A stretch of DNA of 35,145 nucleotides. Origin: Chara braunii. Lineage: Eukaryota > Streptophyta > Charophyceae > Charales > Characeae. The notes below the pieces were generated by a model, which was not told where the DNA came from, made no database searches, and worked only from the letters and a program-made list of their open reading frames with translations. Position 1 is the stretch's first letter; each line of letters opens with the position of its first letter. The stretch covers positions 10,623 to 45,767 of the forward strand of contig BFEA01000349.1 in the NCBI GenBank assembly GCA_003427395.1, in the 5' to 3' direction. Shown here piece after piece: positions 8,742 through 16,812 of the stretch. A program made the translations under genes and the position numbers.

Positions 8742-10916
8742 TTGTGTAACATCAGAGCTCAACAGTCGATTATTGGTCTGTCTACAGGTACTTCTCAGTG
8801 CAAGGTCAAGGCCTTGGCTGACGACCTGTTTGCTATCTCTGGTAATACAGGGACGTCCATGAATGCACTCAAAGGGTGCTTAGATGAGTACTCCGAACTG
8901 TCGGAAGCATCTGTCAACTGGTCTAAGTCAGTTTTCTTCTTGCCTGATCAGTATTCTCCTGTGGTGAATTGGGGCATGAAAAGAATAAAAGCAAGCTCCT
9001 CTGAACGGTTTCGAGGTGTGCAGGTTTCCCTTCTATCATGTTCTGTGGACCAAGAAGGCATCTTACTTCAGCGTACTATGCAGAGAGTCTCCACGTGGGG
9101 CAAAGCCCCTCACCTGTCCATCTATGGTCGAGTTCTGGTGACAAATAGCGCTTTATTTGCTCTTCTTTGGTTTGTTGCGGCAGTCAGGCCCTTGGGCAAA
9201 CACTTATGCTCTTTAATCAGGAGAAGAGCGGCGAAATTTATTTGGAAACCTTTTGCTGAGGATGAGGAGGGCTTTCTTTCCAAAGTAGCGTGGGACCTCC
9301 TGTGTTTTCCAAAACTGGAAGGGGGTCCAGGTTTGATTGACCCCCAAAGGAAGAGTTCTGCCATGCTGGTTCGATGGATCATTCAGGCAATATGCGCTCC
9401 TGAGGGTGAACATTGGGTTTCTTTAGCAGAATCCATTCTGGCTCTTGAATGGAACCTGAAGCGTCCGTCAGACGTTTGGTGGTGTATGCTGCTCCGCTCC
9501 TATCAAAATAGATCGGTTAAATCTGAATTTTGGAATGCTATTTTGAAGGCATGGAGGACCCTGCAATCAAACTCTTGGCTTCAACCCTCAACGAAAACGG
9601 AGGTGCTATTACAACCTCTGTTCGAAAACCCGAATGTCCGTAAAGCTGATGATTCTTGGTTCCAGGCCAACTCCTCCCGACAGAGTTTCGGGAGGAGCTG
9701 GATTGAGAAAGGGGTTCTCAGAATTGCAGATATATGGAATGAAGTTGAAAATCGATGGCTCTCCCCCCTGGAGCTCAGAAGAAAGCTGGGACCAGTTTGG
9801 TTCGTGGAAGAAAGGCTGAATGAACTCATTGCAGCCATCCCGCTGCAGTGGTCTTACCTACTAAGTCCGGAAGGCACTGACCCACCTGGCTTGTGGTATG
9901 TTGATCGTCTGACTGACCGCCCAACCCTCTGGAAACTCACGGGTTTTGAGAACTCAGGGAAAAGGATCTTTGAAAGCTGGGAAGCGAGTAATTTGGATAT
10001 CCTGGGTAGCTTGTCCCAACTGGACGATGAGTCCCATCCCCCTTTGTCAGCCAGCCTTACTCAGACGAGAGTCTGGGAAAGCTGCGATGAAGATGGAACT
10101 TGGACTTGTCAGATGTTCGCCCAAGGAACACCCATTCTTAATCTAAAACTCGATCCAAAGATGTGGGGGTGGAAGGCTCTGAATCAAGGAGGAGAAGATC
10201 GCCCCCTTCACCAGTATACAGTAGCTCAAGGCTACCAGAGTGGTGAAGGCTCTCGGAACCCTCTGGAGGTGGCTTCTGCAAGATGGGTACAGGTGCTGGA
10301 CCGTGACGAGGATACGATTCGAAAAGCCCTCAGAAGATGTTGGATTCAGTTGGAGATAGCACCGAATCCTAGGTTGGCTGCAAATCTGTGGTTACTATCG
10401 CTAATGGCAACTCCCTCTGCTGTGAATCTGGTTCAAAGAGGCTTGAAGGTGGATATGACATGTAGTCGCTGTGACTGGGCATTCGAGTCCACAGCTCATC
10501 TGTGGTACGACTGCCCAGCCTCCAAGCGAATTTGGGATTGGTGGCAGGATTATTGGAGGAAAATCTCCAATAAGGAACTGGAGTGGGACAGGGAATGGGT
10601 TCTGCTAGGTGGTCTTCCTGATCACCTAGACCTGAAGAAAGGCTGGGGATACATAGCGCAAACCGTTCGTGCCACTGGCTGCTTCGTGATCTGGAAGGAA
10701 AGAAATCTGCGGATCTTCCAAAAAAGAGAGATGACGAATAAAGAGATTCGAAGTACCTTTCGATGCTCCCTTCGTCAAACCATCCAGGCAGACTGGAGAA
10801 GGAAAGCCCAAGGAAGACCAACCAAATGGTTTGGTGAAACTTGGGGCCTGGACGGTAAGTTGGCCAAGTTTGAAGATGGAAAGCTGAAGGTAGACGGATG
10901 GTTTTGGAACAAGTAG
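8742..10916 (+). CDS. LINE ORF2 C-terminal part: RT palm/thumb and zinc-binding domain
   Basis: There are 724 codons without a stop. The first codon is TTG and not a real start; the frame is simply open from 8712. Residues 20-33 (CKVKALADDLFAIS) hold the RT catalytic ADD box. Residues 36-60 (LDEYSELSEASVNWSKS) and FRGVQVSLL belong to the palm/thumb. The middle (VARWIIQAI-like, WWCMLLRSY, AILKAWRTL) is typical of plant L1 ORF2. Near the C-terminus C574-x2-C577-x8-H586-x4-C591 is the zf-RVT type zinc motif, then WGYIAQTVRATGCFVIWKER. ORF2 performs target-primed reverse transcription. Endonuclease and RT fingers are absent, so this copy is not autonomous. No promoter or start codon for it is visible. 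Confidence 0.9.
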   Translation: MCNIRAQQSIIGLSTGTSQCKVKALADDLFAISGNTGTSMNALKGCLDEYSELSEASVNWSKSVFFLPDQYSPVVNWGMKRIKASSSERFRGVQVSLLSCSVDQEGILLQRTMQRVSTWGKAPHLSIYGRVLVTNSALFALLWFVAAVRPLGKHLCSLIRRRAAKFIWKPFAEDEEGFLSKVAWDLLCFPKLEGGPGLIDPQRKSSAMLVRWIIQAICAPEGEHWVSLAESILALEWNLKRPSDVWWCMLLRSYQNRSVKSEFWNAILKAWRTLQSNSWLQPSTKTEVLLQPLFENPNVRKADDSWFQANSSRQSFGRSWIEKGVLRIADIWNEVENRWLSPLELRRKLGPVWFVEERLNELIAAIPLQWSYLLSPEGTDPPGLWYVDRLTDRPTLWKLTGFENSGKRIFESWEASNLDILGSLSQLDDESHPPLSASLTQTRVWESCDEDGTWTCQMFAQGTPILNLKLDPKMWGWKALNQGGEDRPLHQYTVAQGYQSGEGSRNPLEVASARWVQVLDRDEDTIRKALRRCWIQLEIAPNPRLAANLWLLSLMATPSAVNLVQRGLKVDMTCSRCDWAFESTAHLWYDCPASKRIWDWWQDYWRKISNKELEWDREWVLLGGLPDHLDLKKGWGYIAQTVRATGCFVIWKERNLRIFQKREMTNKEIRSTFRCSLRQTIQADWRRKAQGRPTKWFGETWGLDGKLAKFEDGKLKVDGWFWNK

Positions 10917-11531
10917 AGGAGAATTGCACACCTGGACACTCGGTTCTCGATCCACAGGAGGATGGCAGTTGGAATTGGTAAGCGGTAAGAGTGTTATTCA
11001 GTTGGGGTCAACAGACCAACCTGCCGATGGTAGGCGGGTATGAGCACGTCTTCGTGCTCTTCGTAGATTTGGTTGTTTTAGCAGTTGAGTGTAGTTAGAT
11101 GGACGTTGGCTTGTTGAGGCTAGGATGTTAGTTTTCCGGTTTCGTTTTGGCTTGTGGCCAGGTGGAATTAGTTTGTTTTTGATAGGCTAGAGTAGGCTAG
11201 TGTAGTCCTGGTGGTCCAATGATTGGCCCCCCTTCCTTTTCCTCTTACCCCCTTTCACCCGTTGGTCTGTGGTGTTTCCTGTTTTCTCTCTTGGTTTGTT
11301 CGGTTTTGGTGGTCTGTGACGTTTTTATTTTGGTGGTGGCTGAGTTTTCAGGACAGCGGTCTAGGTTTGGCCTTTCTGTTCCTAGAGTTTTTCTCGGCCT
11401 TGGCGAGCGCTGCTCGTAAGCGAAACTGGCTGATGCTGCCAGGATAACTTCGGGTTGAATTGTGAGGTTTTCCCCGGCCTCGTTTTGACCTGTTGTAATG
11501 GAATTTTGATTGCAGAAAAAAAAAAAAAAAA
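10917..11531 (+). other. LINE-1 3' UTR and poly(A) tail
   Basis: This is non-coding sequence after the ORF2 stop, T/G-rich in its second half, ending ATTGCAG followed by about 16 As. The frames inside it (11219-11447) are Phe/Leu/Trp-rich translations of the T/G bias and are not considered genes. Confidence 0.75.
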
Positions 11532-11639
11532 CAGGGTAGTTATCATTTTTTCCTAGGTCATAAAAAATGAGCAAATTGAAGCTCTGGCTTCCGAAGTTCC
11601 TGATCACGACCCAAAAAGTGCTACCTGGGTTGCAAAAAA

Positions 11640-11750
11640 CTACCGTCTTCCCCCGAACATAATGCACCCTAAAAATGAATGTATACAAGCTATATTTCCG
11701 CCCAGATACAGCCAAAATAAGGGTGCGTTGTGTTCGGGGGACGACTGTAG
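11640..11750. mobile_element. MITE copy A with 31-bp terminal inverted repeats
   Basis: The left end is CTACCGTCTTCCCCCGAACA. The reverse complement of the right end is CTACAGTCGTCCCCCGAACA, continuing into AAYGCACCCT on both sides. The inverted repeats match over about 31 bases with four mismatches and enclose about 49 bp. There is no coding capacity. A second member, copy B, lies at 13748-13858. If the termini are C(A/C)GTC...GACTG, the flanking TA on each side would be the Tc1/mariner-type TA duplication. That superfamily call is an inference. Confidence 0.8.
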
Positions 11751-11820
11751 TGTACAAGCTTCTTCGTAAAAAGAGGAGTGCCCCCCTAAAAGGTGGTTAG
11801 AGCAAGAAGGGGGCCACAGT

Positions 11821-11847
11821 AAAAAAAAAAAAAAAAAAAAAAAAAAA
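11821..11847 (+). repeat. Poly(A) run of 27
   Basis: A pure A-tract follows GGGGGCCACAGT. It may be the tail of an unidentified plus-strand retroposed sequence that begins somewhere after 11751. No target duplication was found. Confidence 0.6.
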
Positions 11848-11987
11848 GCAACCGGAAGAGACTACAGCAGATCGGACTCATCGAAGTAATCTTTTCCTCA
11901 TGATGTCGCCGAATCGATTGGCGTTGTACCGCTTGGATATTACAGATCTCCAGTGGCCACTCGCAACCTTGGCAAACCGTGCTGGGG

Positions 11988-11993
<6 letters not shown>

Positions 11994-12039
<46 letters not shown>

Positions 12040-12150
12040 AGGTGGAGGGAGAAGGAAGAGGTGGGGGGGACAAGGAGAGAAGAGAAGAGAGAGGAGAGGA
12101 GAAAGAGGAGAGAGGAGAGAGGAGAGAGGGAGAAGGAGAGAGGAACGAGG
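11994..12150 (+). repeat. (GA)n microsatellite followed by purine-only tract
   Basis: Uninterrupted GA dinucleotides at 11994-12034 are followed by a long almost pure purine segment (GGAGAGAGG types) to about 12150. Open frames here such as EREREREREREM or SLSLSLSLS are translations of the repeat, not genes. Purine strands of this kind can form triplexes, but nothing here shows a function. Confidence 0.9.
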
Positions 12151-12802
12151 TAGGAGGACTTACGGCCAAGTTTTAGACGAGGTTTCAAAGAGAGTCCATG
12201 GGGAATTCAATATAGCAGTGCACGACCCCGGGTATATCCTAACGTACATCAACGGTACATGGCCATACAACACCAGATGATAAGCTCATGTGGGATGTGA
12301 ACCGCTCCACATTTTTCCGCCACCGTTGCTCACTAGCTTCCTCACAATCATCCTTCGTAACGGTTGCGTTGTATGTGGCTGACAAAGGTTTCATGCGAGC
12401 ATGAGAAATCACACACGTGAGTTCCACACATGTGCGTTGTATGCAGCTGACAATGATTGTGTCGCCTGAACTTCCCTGAAGTATTCTTTTGTGTCGCTTT
12501 CAGTGGAAACGGTCCCTAGTTTGTGCCGTGTCCCCTTCTCGCTCGCGTCGTGGGACCTCGCTCGTAGCCTGTGTAGTTCGCGGGTCTTCTTCAAAGCTTC
12601 TATTTCTAGTCTGGTCCTTGGTTTGCTATTCATGAGGTAACCCTTCCATTTTTCTTTTTTTTCCTTTTTTTCCTTCTTTTCTTTTTCCTTTTAATTCACG
12701 TTCTGTCGTTCCCTCATTTTTCTATTTTGTCCTTTGGCATTTTACTTCTTCAGCCGTGGTGCCTTACTTACCAATAGACATCTTCCCTTCTCAGCGAAAC
12801 AC
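12151..12802. other. No recognised gene; small internal repeat
   Basis: A motif TGCGTTGTATGYRGCTGACAA occurs at about 12363-12383 and again at about 12432-12452, roughly 69 bases apart. Positions 12645-12695 are T/C-rich. No frame resembles a known protein. Confidence 0.5.
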
Positions 12803-12826
12803 TGTGTGTGTGTGTGTGCGTGTTGC

Positions 12827-12858
<32 letters not shown>
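12803..12858 (+). repeat. (TG)n microsatellite, two blocks
   Basis: TG dinucleotides at 12803-12818 and 12831-12858 are separated by CGTGTTGCTCTA. The tract is non-coding. Confidence 0.9.
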
Positions 12859-12859
<1 letters not shown>

Positions 12860-13385
12860 TTGTAGTGTGTTCTATTGTACGAGATAGTGCAAAATTCATA
12901 CTATATATGAGGTCCGATGACCTTGCCAATAAACCCTAAGTACAAAACACGGGCGAGGGCAGCGTAACTCGCAACTCGATCACTATGTTTCCAGTGACCG
13001 ATCCGGCGGATGTTCATGCAAGCCCATATAAATGATATAACCAGAGGTTTTCACTCGTTCTTGAGTCGATCATCCCAGAGTCCCAGAGGGCAAGATAACT
13101 GAGCGAGGGAGGATTCACGTTCTTCCTCCGACGAAAAGTTGTCCCACATGAAAAAAAAAACTTCAAAAACTTCAAAAGAGAGGCTTGGATAAAGAGATGT
13201 CCTGTCGCTAACCATATTATTACTACGGTAGTAGCATGCGTTTGGGTTTAGGGTTGTGTAGAGATCGCGTGTATGAGGTGGAGAAAACGTGCTGGTCGAG
13301 AGAAGGGATTAAAATATACTATTTGTAATTACAGCAATCGATGTGTGATCCTAGGAGGATTTCAAGGATTGTGTTTATATGAAAC
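12859..13385. other. No recognised gene
   Basis: A/T-balanced sequence with no convincing open frame. GTCCCACAT at 13140-13148 resembles part of the plant snRNA upstream element, but no TATA box or RNA follows at a fitting distance. GGGTTTAGGG near 13240 is one telomere-like unit only. Confidence 0.45.
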
Positions 13386-13483
13386 CTTGGCATTGGACCC
13401 GGTTTCCAGCCGGTGATGCTCCCCACCAATAGATGGAGCGGATTCTCCGGAAAAAAAAAAAAAAAAAAAAAAACTTGGCATTG
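13386..13483 (+). mobile_element. Short poly(A) retroposon, copy 1, with 10-bp TSD
   Basis: The body 13396-13450 is only 55 bp and begins GACCCGGTTTCCAGC. It contains the family core CTCCCCACCAATAGATGGAG at 13419-13438 and ends ATTCTCCGG. A run of 23 As follows (13451-13473). CTTGGCATTG flanks it on both sides (13386-13395 and 13474-13483) as a perfect target-site duplication. These are the marks of LINE-mediated retroposition of a small RNA. Compared with copies 2 and 4 it lacks about 70 internal bases between core and 3' end. The source RNA is not identified. Confidence 0.8.
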
Positions 13484-13747
13484 TCCTAATCCTTGGATAT
13501 TTCATCGGTATTTGTAGTATGCTACTCCTATTATAATCCTATATTGTCACGATTAAGGGCGTAGCTATCGAGCGTATGATCATAATTAGTAGTTATGCTG
13601 ACCCCAATTGATGCAGGAAGGTAATAAGGGGAAGGAATCACGTCCATTACCGCCAGCCTGTGCCAGGTACCCAAAGAATTTAAATAAAATAATAAATACA
13701 ACAGAGTTTTAGGGCCCGTGAAAAAAAAAAACTTTTGATCAGGCGTT

Positions 13748-13858
13748 CTACAGTCTTCCCCCGAATACAACGTACGGTCATTATAGCTGAATTTGGTGTA
13801 TCTTTCGGTCTAAATTCAGCTATAATGACCGTACGTTGTATTCGGGGGAAGACTGTAG
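13748..13858. mobile_element. MITE copy B, near-perfect palindrome
   Basis: The left arm starts CTACAGTCTTCCCCCGAATA and the right arm is its reverse complement. The arms match over about 47 bases with a loop of about 17 bases, so the single strand would fold into one long hairpin. The termini match MITE copy A (11640-11750) for about 18 bases, then the interiors differ. Flanks GCGTT/GCATT are a possible 5-bp duplication; alternatively TA is duplicated if the element starts at CAGTC. There is no coding capacity; it would depend on a transposase from elsewhere. Confidence 0.85.
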
Positions 13859-14238
13859 GCATTACTTGGCGATGATTATTATTTCAATACCGTTCTCACC
13901 CGCGATTTGGCGAAACGTCCCATTGGAAGAAGTAGGAACGAGGCATTGTGAATCTGTGATCGATTGATTAATCATTCATTCGTGCTGCCAAAAGTAGGAG
14001 ACTCGTGTCCATAAGGAGGAGGAGGAATTGTTCTTTTTTTATGCATTCAAAGGAGGTCACCCTCCTCCTAGACTGCATGTTAGATATGTTTCATAAGCGT
14101 TGCAGAGCGCAATCATAAACGTTGCAGAGCGCAAAGCTCTTCATTCACACTAGTAAGAAGCAAAGGAATCGACTCGCTTGGAAGAAGAGGCCTTGTGACT
14201 TTGCAAAAAAATGAAACAATGAACCCAACACAAGTGCG
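13859..14238. other. No recognised gene
   Basis: Non-coding sequence. CGTTGCAGAGCGCAA-type words occur twice (near 14098 and 14118), a small direct repeat. Nothing else stands out. Confidence 0.4.
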
Positions 14239-14342
14239 AAAAAAGTTGGAATATACCTTTCTCGGCCTTTTGGCTAAGATCAAGTGTCGTATCTGTTCTG
14301 ATCAGTTTAATATCTGATCCGTGGTCCATCGGGCCACACACA

Positions 14343-14377
<35 letters not shown>

Positions 14378-14385
14378 AGTTGGAA
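14239..14385 (+). pseudogene. U2 snRNA retropseudogene, truncated, with 13-bp TSD
   Basis: The sequence from ATACCTTTCTCGGCCTTTTG (14253) to GGGCCACA (about 14338) matches the conserved first half of plant-type U2 snRNA, including stem-loop I and the stem IIa region. It then changes to (CA)n and a run of about 22 As (14357-14378). AAAAAAGTTGGAA lies at 14239-14251 and 14373-14385 as a target duplication, so this is a processed copy. The branch-site pairing box, normally GTAGTA, reads GTCGTA (14286-14291). The Sm site and stems III-IV are missing. It is a pseudogene, and no snRNA promoter elements are seen upstream. Confidence 0.92.
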
Positions 14386-14728
14386 AACAAGTTTACAAAA
14401 ATAGCCACTCGTCAAAAGTTCCGTCAAACAAATGAATCAATTGGAGCGTGCGTACTTCACATGCATTTTTTTTTAACAAAACAGGAGAGACGGCTTTATA
14501 GTGCAAGCGTTACAAGAGGATGATGATCATCAAGAAGCAGACGTGTTCACACAAGCTCAGAGCCCTTGGAAGAAGAAATGCCGAAGATAAACACACGGAC
14601 CCGTTTTCCAGCAGCCTCTCCCCGGGTGCTAGTGGTGTCTGATCCTGTCAGCACCACTAACACTGCAAGGGGGGGGGGGTGTTTAAAAAAAAAAAAAAAG
14701 AAAAAAAGAAGAAGAAAAAAAAAAAGGC
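14386..14728. other. No recognised gene; homopolymer and purine tracts
   Basis: It contains a T run near 14468, a G run followed by As at 14670-14700 and an A/G tract to 14725. Frames here are homopolymer translations. The G-run plus A-tract could be a degraded retroposon tail. Confidence 0.4.
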
Positions 14729-14940
14729 CATGAACCATTCATCCACTGAGGCGCACATTATGCTAAACAGAAAGTGAATGCATTCCAAAGATTCGTATGC
14801 GAGTCATGAGCCACTCATCTACTGAGGCTGACAGTGTGCGGCAAAGGGAACCATGAAACGAATGCTGCAATCAAATTCGGGAATGCTAAATAGAGAACCA
14901 TCAAACAAATGCTTCAATCAAATTTGAAAGTTTTGATAGG
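14729..14940 (+). repeat. Two degenerate local direct repeats
   Basis: CATGARCCAYTCATCYACTG with following AGGC occurs at 14729 and 14805 (period 76). GAACCATSAAACRAATGC and following AATCAAATT occur at 14848 and 14895 (period 47). They look like old tandem duplications in non-coding DNA. Confidence 0.6.
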
Positions 14941-15131
14941 GTGCGCGTGATGGGAACTTGCTAGCGTCCGCGCACTGTTAAGATTCGTAGTCCCATTAAT
15001 GGACAGTGCAGCAGAAAAATGACCAGGTTCTCTCCCCCCCCCCAAAGAAACAATAGCTTCTACTTGTGGTCCCATAATAAAAAATAGGAAGAACAATACC
15101 TCGATCCATCAATGAATCCAGCATGGAAGGC

Positions 15132-15413
15132 AAAACAGAAAGTAGAATACCTTTCTCGGCCTTTTGGCTAAGATCAAGTGTAGTATCTGTTCTGATCAGT
15201 TTAATATCTGATCCGTGGTCCATCGGGCCACATGATATTAAATTAATTTTTCAGGGCTACGGAGGGGTCATAGGGGTAGGTTTGCCTGCTCGACCCCTCC
15301 AGCGTTGCCTTCGTTTTGCACTTTCTTTTTTTTTTTTTTTTTTCCCTTCGTCTTGCACTGCAGCGAAGAGTGGCGCGGCCCATAAAAAAAATAAAAAAAA
15401 ACAGAAAGTAGAA
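15132..15413 (+). ncRNA. U2 snRNA, near full-length retrocopy with 16-bp TSD
   Basis: This is a U2-like sequence from ATACCTTTCTCGG (15147) through the intact branch-site pairing box GTAGTA (15180-15185), stem II, an Sm-like site ATTTTTC (15246-15252), a strong stem III (GGAGGGGTC ... GACCCCTCC, 15261-15300) and stem-loop IV (CTTCG...TTGCACT...CGAAG, ending GCGCGGCCC near 15380). In spliceosomes U2 pairs with the intron branch site. A T-run of about 18 bases and a partial repeat of the stem IV 5' side interrupt the 3' part (15308-15346). An A-rich tail follows, and AAAACAGAAAGTAGAA flanks both sides (15132-15147, 15398-15413). No upstream element or TATA box precedes it, so I regard it as a retroposed copy that is probably not expressed. 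Confidence 0.9.
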
Positions 15414-15774
15414 AGTAGAAAGGGGACTTAAAAGGAAACTTGAAGAAAGAAAATGGACTCCTGTATCAGGTGCACGCCCAACCTCTCTCCCAACACTCAT
15501 GGCGTTGTGAGATCCTGAAGCACGTTTTTCTGCTCCCTCCACAAGAAGTGTCATCAGAGGGGAGAGGGGAGTGAGAATCTCAGATATTGCGTGCGAAGAG
15601 CGAGGGTGGAGAGAGAAAGGGGGGAGGGAGGAGATTAGCAAATAGTCCAAAAGCAAGAAGGCCAAAAAAGCTAAGGAGGCTAGAAATCCCAAGAACCTGC
15701 ATGTGGATGATTCCGACGAGTTTTTTTGTCCTCTCTTCTCCTCCATCACTTTCTTCTCCCAATGCTGTAAATAG
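15414..15774. other. No recognised gene
   Basis: Purine-rich segments (near 15600-15690) give open frames on both strands without any recognisable domain. GAAAGGGGACT occurs at 15418 and 15774 and is related to the target sequence of the next retroposon. Confidence 0.4.
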
Positions 15775-15912
15775 AAAGGGGACTGGACCTCCCCACCAAT
15801 AGATGGAGCAGCCAGGCAGATAAGCCCTCAATTCTGACGGTTCTCTTACCACCGCCGGGATAGAGAGCTTACACAAGAGCTATTCTCGCGAAAAAAAAAA
15901 AAAAAGGGGACT
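15775..15912 (+). mobile_element. Short poly(A) retroposon, copy 2, with 10-bp TSD
   Basis: The body 15785-15890 starts GGACC, carries the family core CTCCCCACCAATAGATGGAG at 15789-15808 and ends GAGCTATTCTCGCG, followed by about 15 As. AAAGGGGACT occurs at 15775-15784 and 15903-15912 as the target duplication. Relative to copy 4 it lacks about 20 bases between GGACC and the core. The 3' part aligns loosely with copy 4: TACCACCGCC against TATCACCTCC, and ACAAGAG...TTCTC against ACAGAG...TTTCTC. Both ends are therefore shared and the full RNA would be near 125 nt. Confidence 0.78.
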
Positions 15913-16284
15913 TAACCTGCATGCTAAACTTCCGATAATGATATGCGCTACGAAGGCAATCCCAAGTCCAGCAGCACAGCAGCAAAAAATAAGCGAGAGG
16001 ATGAGTGCTGTAAATAGAATTGTAAAGGTGATGCTTGCACATGAGACGCTCGCTGGCCTCAGCAACATCCGCTCCGATTTGCTCAGCCAAACGGCTACGG
16101 AGGCAATGGCCAGATTGGGTAGCAAGGCAAGAAGGAAGATGGGGGCTAAGAAAAGTGTGATGACCCGTCCAAGCATGGACTGAAACACACAGCTGATTTC
16201 TGAGTTTTGCCCATAGAATGAATGCCCTGCTGAGTTTCCCGCTTGCTACCAAGTCTGTGTGTGCACGCTTGCTGGACTGCATGT
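15913..16284. other. No recognised gene
   Basis: Short open frames on both strands lack any recognisable domain. A minus-strand frame (15880-16188) is Leu/Ala/Ile-rich and would look membrane-like, but it has no supporting context. Confidence 0.35.
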
Positions 16285-16285
16285 C

Positions 16286-16379
16286 TGTCTGAGTGCTGGT
16301 TGGCTTGAGTGTGTGTGTGGCCGTGCCTGTCTGAGTGCTGGTTGGCTTGAGCGTGTGTGTGGCCGTGCCTGTCTGAGTG
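16286..16379 (+). repeat. 42-bp minisatellite running into the assembly gap
   Basis: Units starting TGTCTGAGTGCTGGTTGGCT begin at 16286, 16328 and 16370, an exact 42-base period, with only T/C differences. The array is cut by Ns at 16380, and the gap was probably caused by this repeat. In the minus frame the unit encodes a 14-residue Thr-rich repeat, but 42 being a multiple of three is the only hint of coding. Confidence 0.9.
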
Positions 16380-16812
16380 NNNNNNNNNNNNNNNNNNNNN
16401 NNNNNNNNNNNNNNNNNNNNNNNNNNNNNNNNNNNNNNNNNNNNNNNNNNNNNNNNNNNNNNNNNNNNNNNNNNNNNNNNNNNNNNNNNNNNNNNNNNNN
16501 NNNNNNNNNNNNNNNNNNNNNNNNNNNNNNNNNNNNNNNNNNNNNNNNNNNNNNNNNNNNNNNNNNNNNNNNNNNNNNNNNNNNNNNNNNNNNNNNNNNN
16601 NNNNNNNNNNNNNNNNNNNNNNNNNNNNNNNNNNNNNNNNNNNNNNNNNNNNNNNNNNNNNNNNNNNNNNNNNNNNNNNNNNNNNNNNNNNNNNNNNNNN
16701 NNNNNNNNNNNNNNNNNNNNNNNNNNNNNNNNNNNNNNNNNNNNNNNNNNNNNNNNNNNNNNNNNNNNNNNNNNNNNNNNNNNNNNNNNNNNNNNNNNNN
16801 NNNNNNNNNNNN
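16380..16812. other. Assembly gap (Ns)
   Basis: 433 undetermined bases lie between the 42-bp minisatellite and a T-run. Open frames that cross it are artefacts. Confidence 0.99.

Larger units (their letters stand above)
8731..11540 (+). mobile_element. LINE-1: 5'-truncated L1-type LINE with poly(A) and probable TSD
   Basis: The element body runs from 8739 to the end of the A-tail at 11531. The coding part starts within the RT domain just before the catalytic ADD box, so the endonuclease and the first half of RT are missing, which is typical of aborted target-primed reverse transcription. A 3' UTR of about 600 bp follows the stop at 10916. The tail is a run of As at 11516-11531. AGGGTAGT occurs at 8731-8738 and again at 11533-11540, each preceded by As, and is the probable target-site duplication. 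The long intact frame indicates a young insertion. Confidence 0.85.

Noticed and set aside
11900-12280. Arg-Glu or Ser-Leu repeat proteins on both strands
   Set aside because: Direct translations of the GA microsatellite and the purine tract.
13138-13150. GTCCCACAT resembling the plant snRNA upstream element
   Set aside because: No TATA box or small RNA follows at a suitable distance; likely chance.
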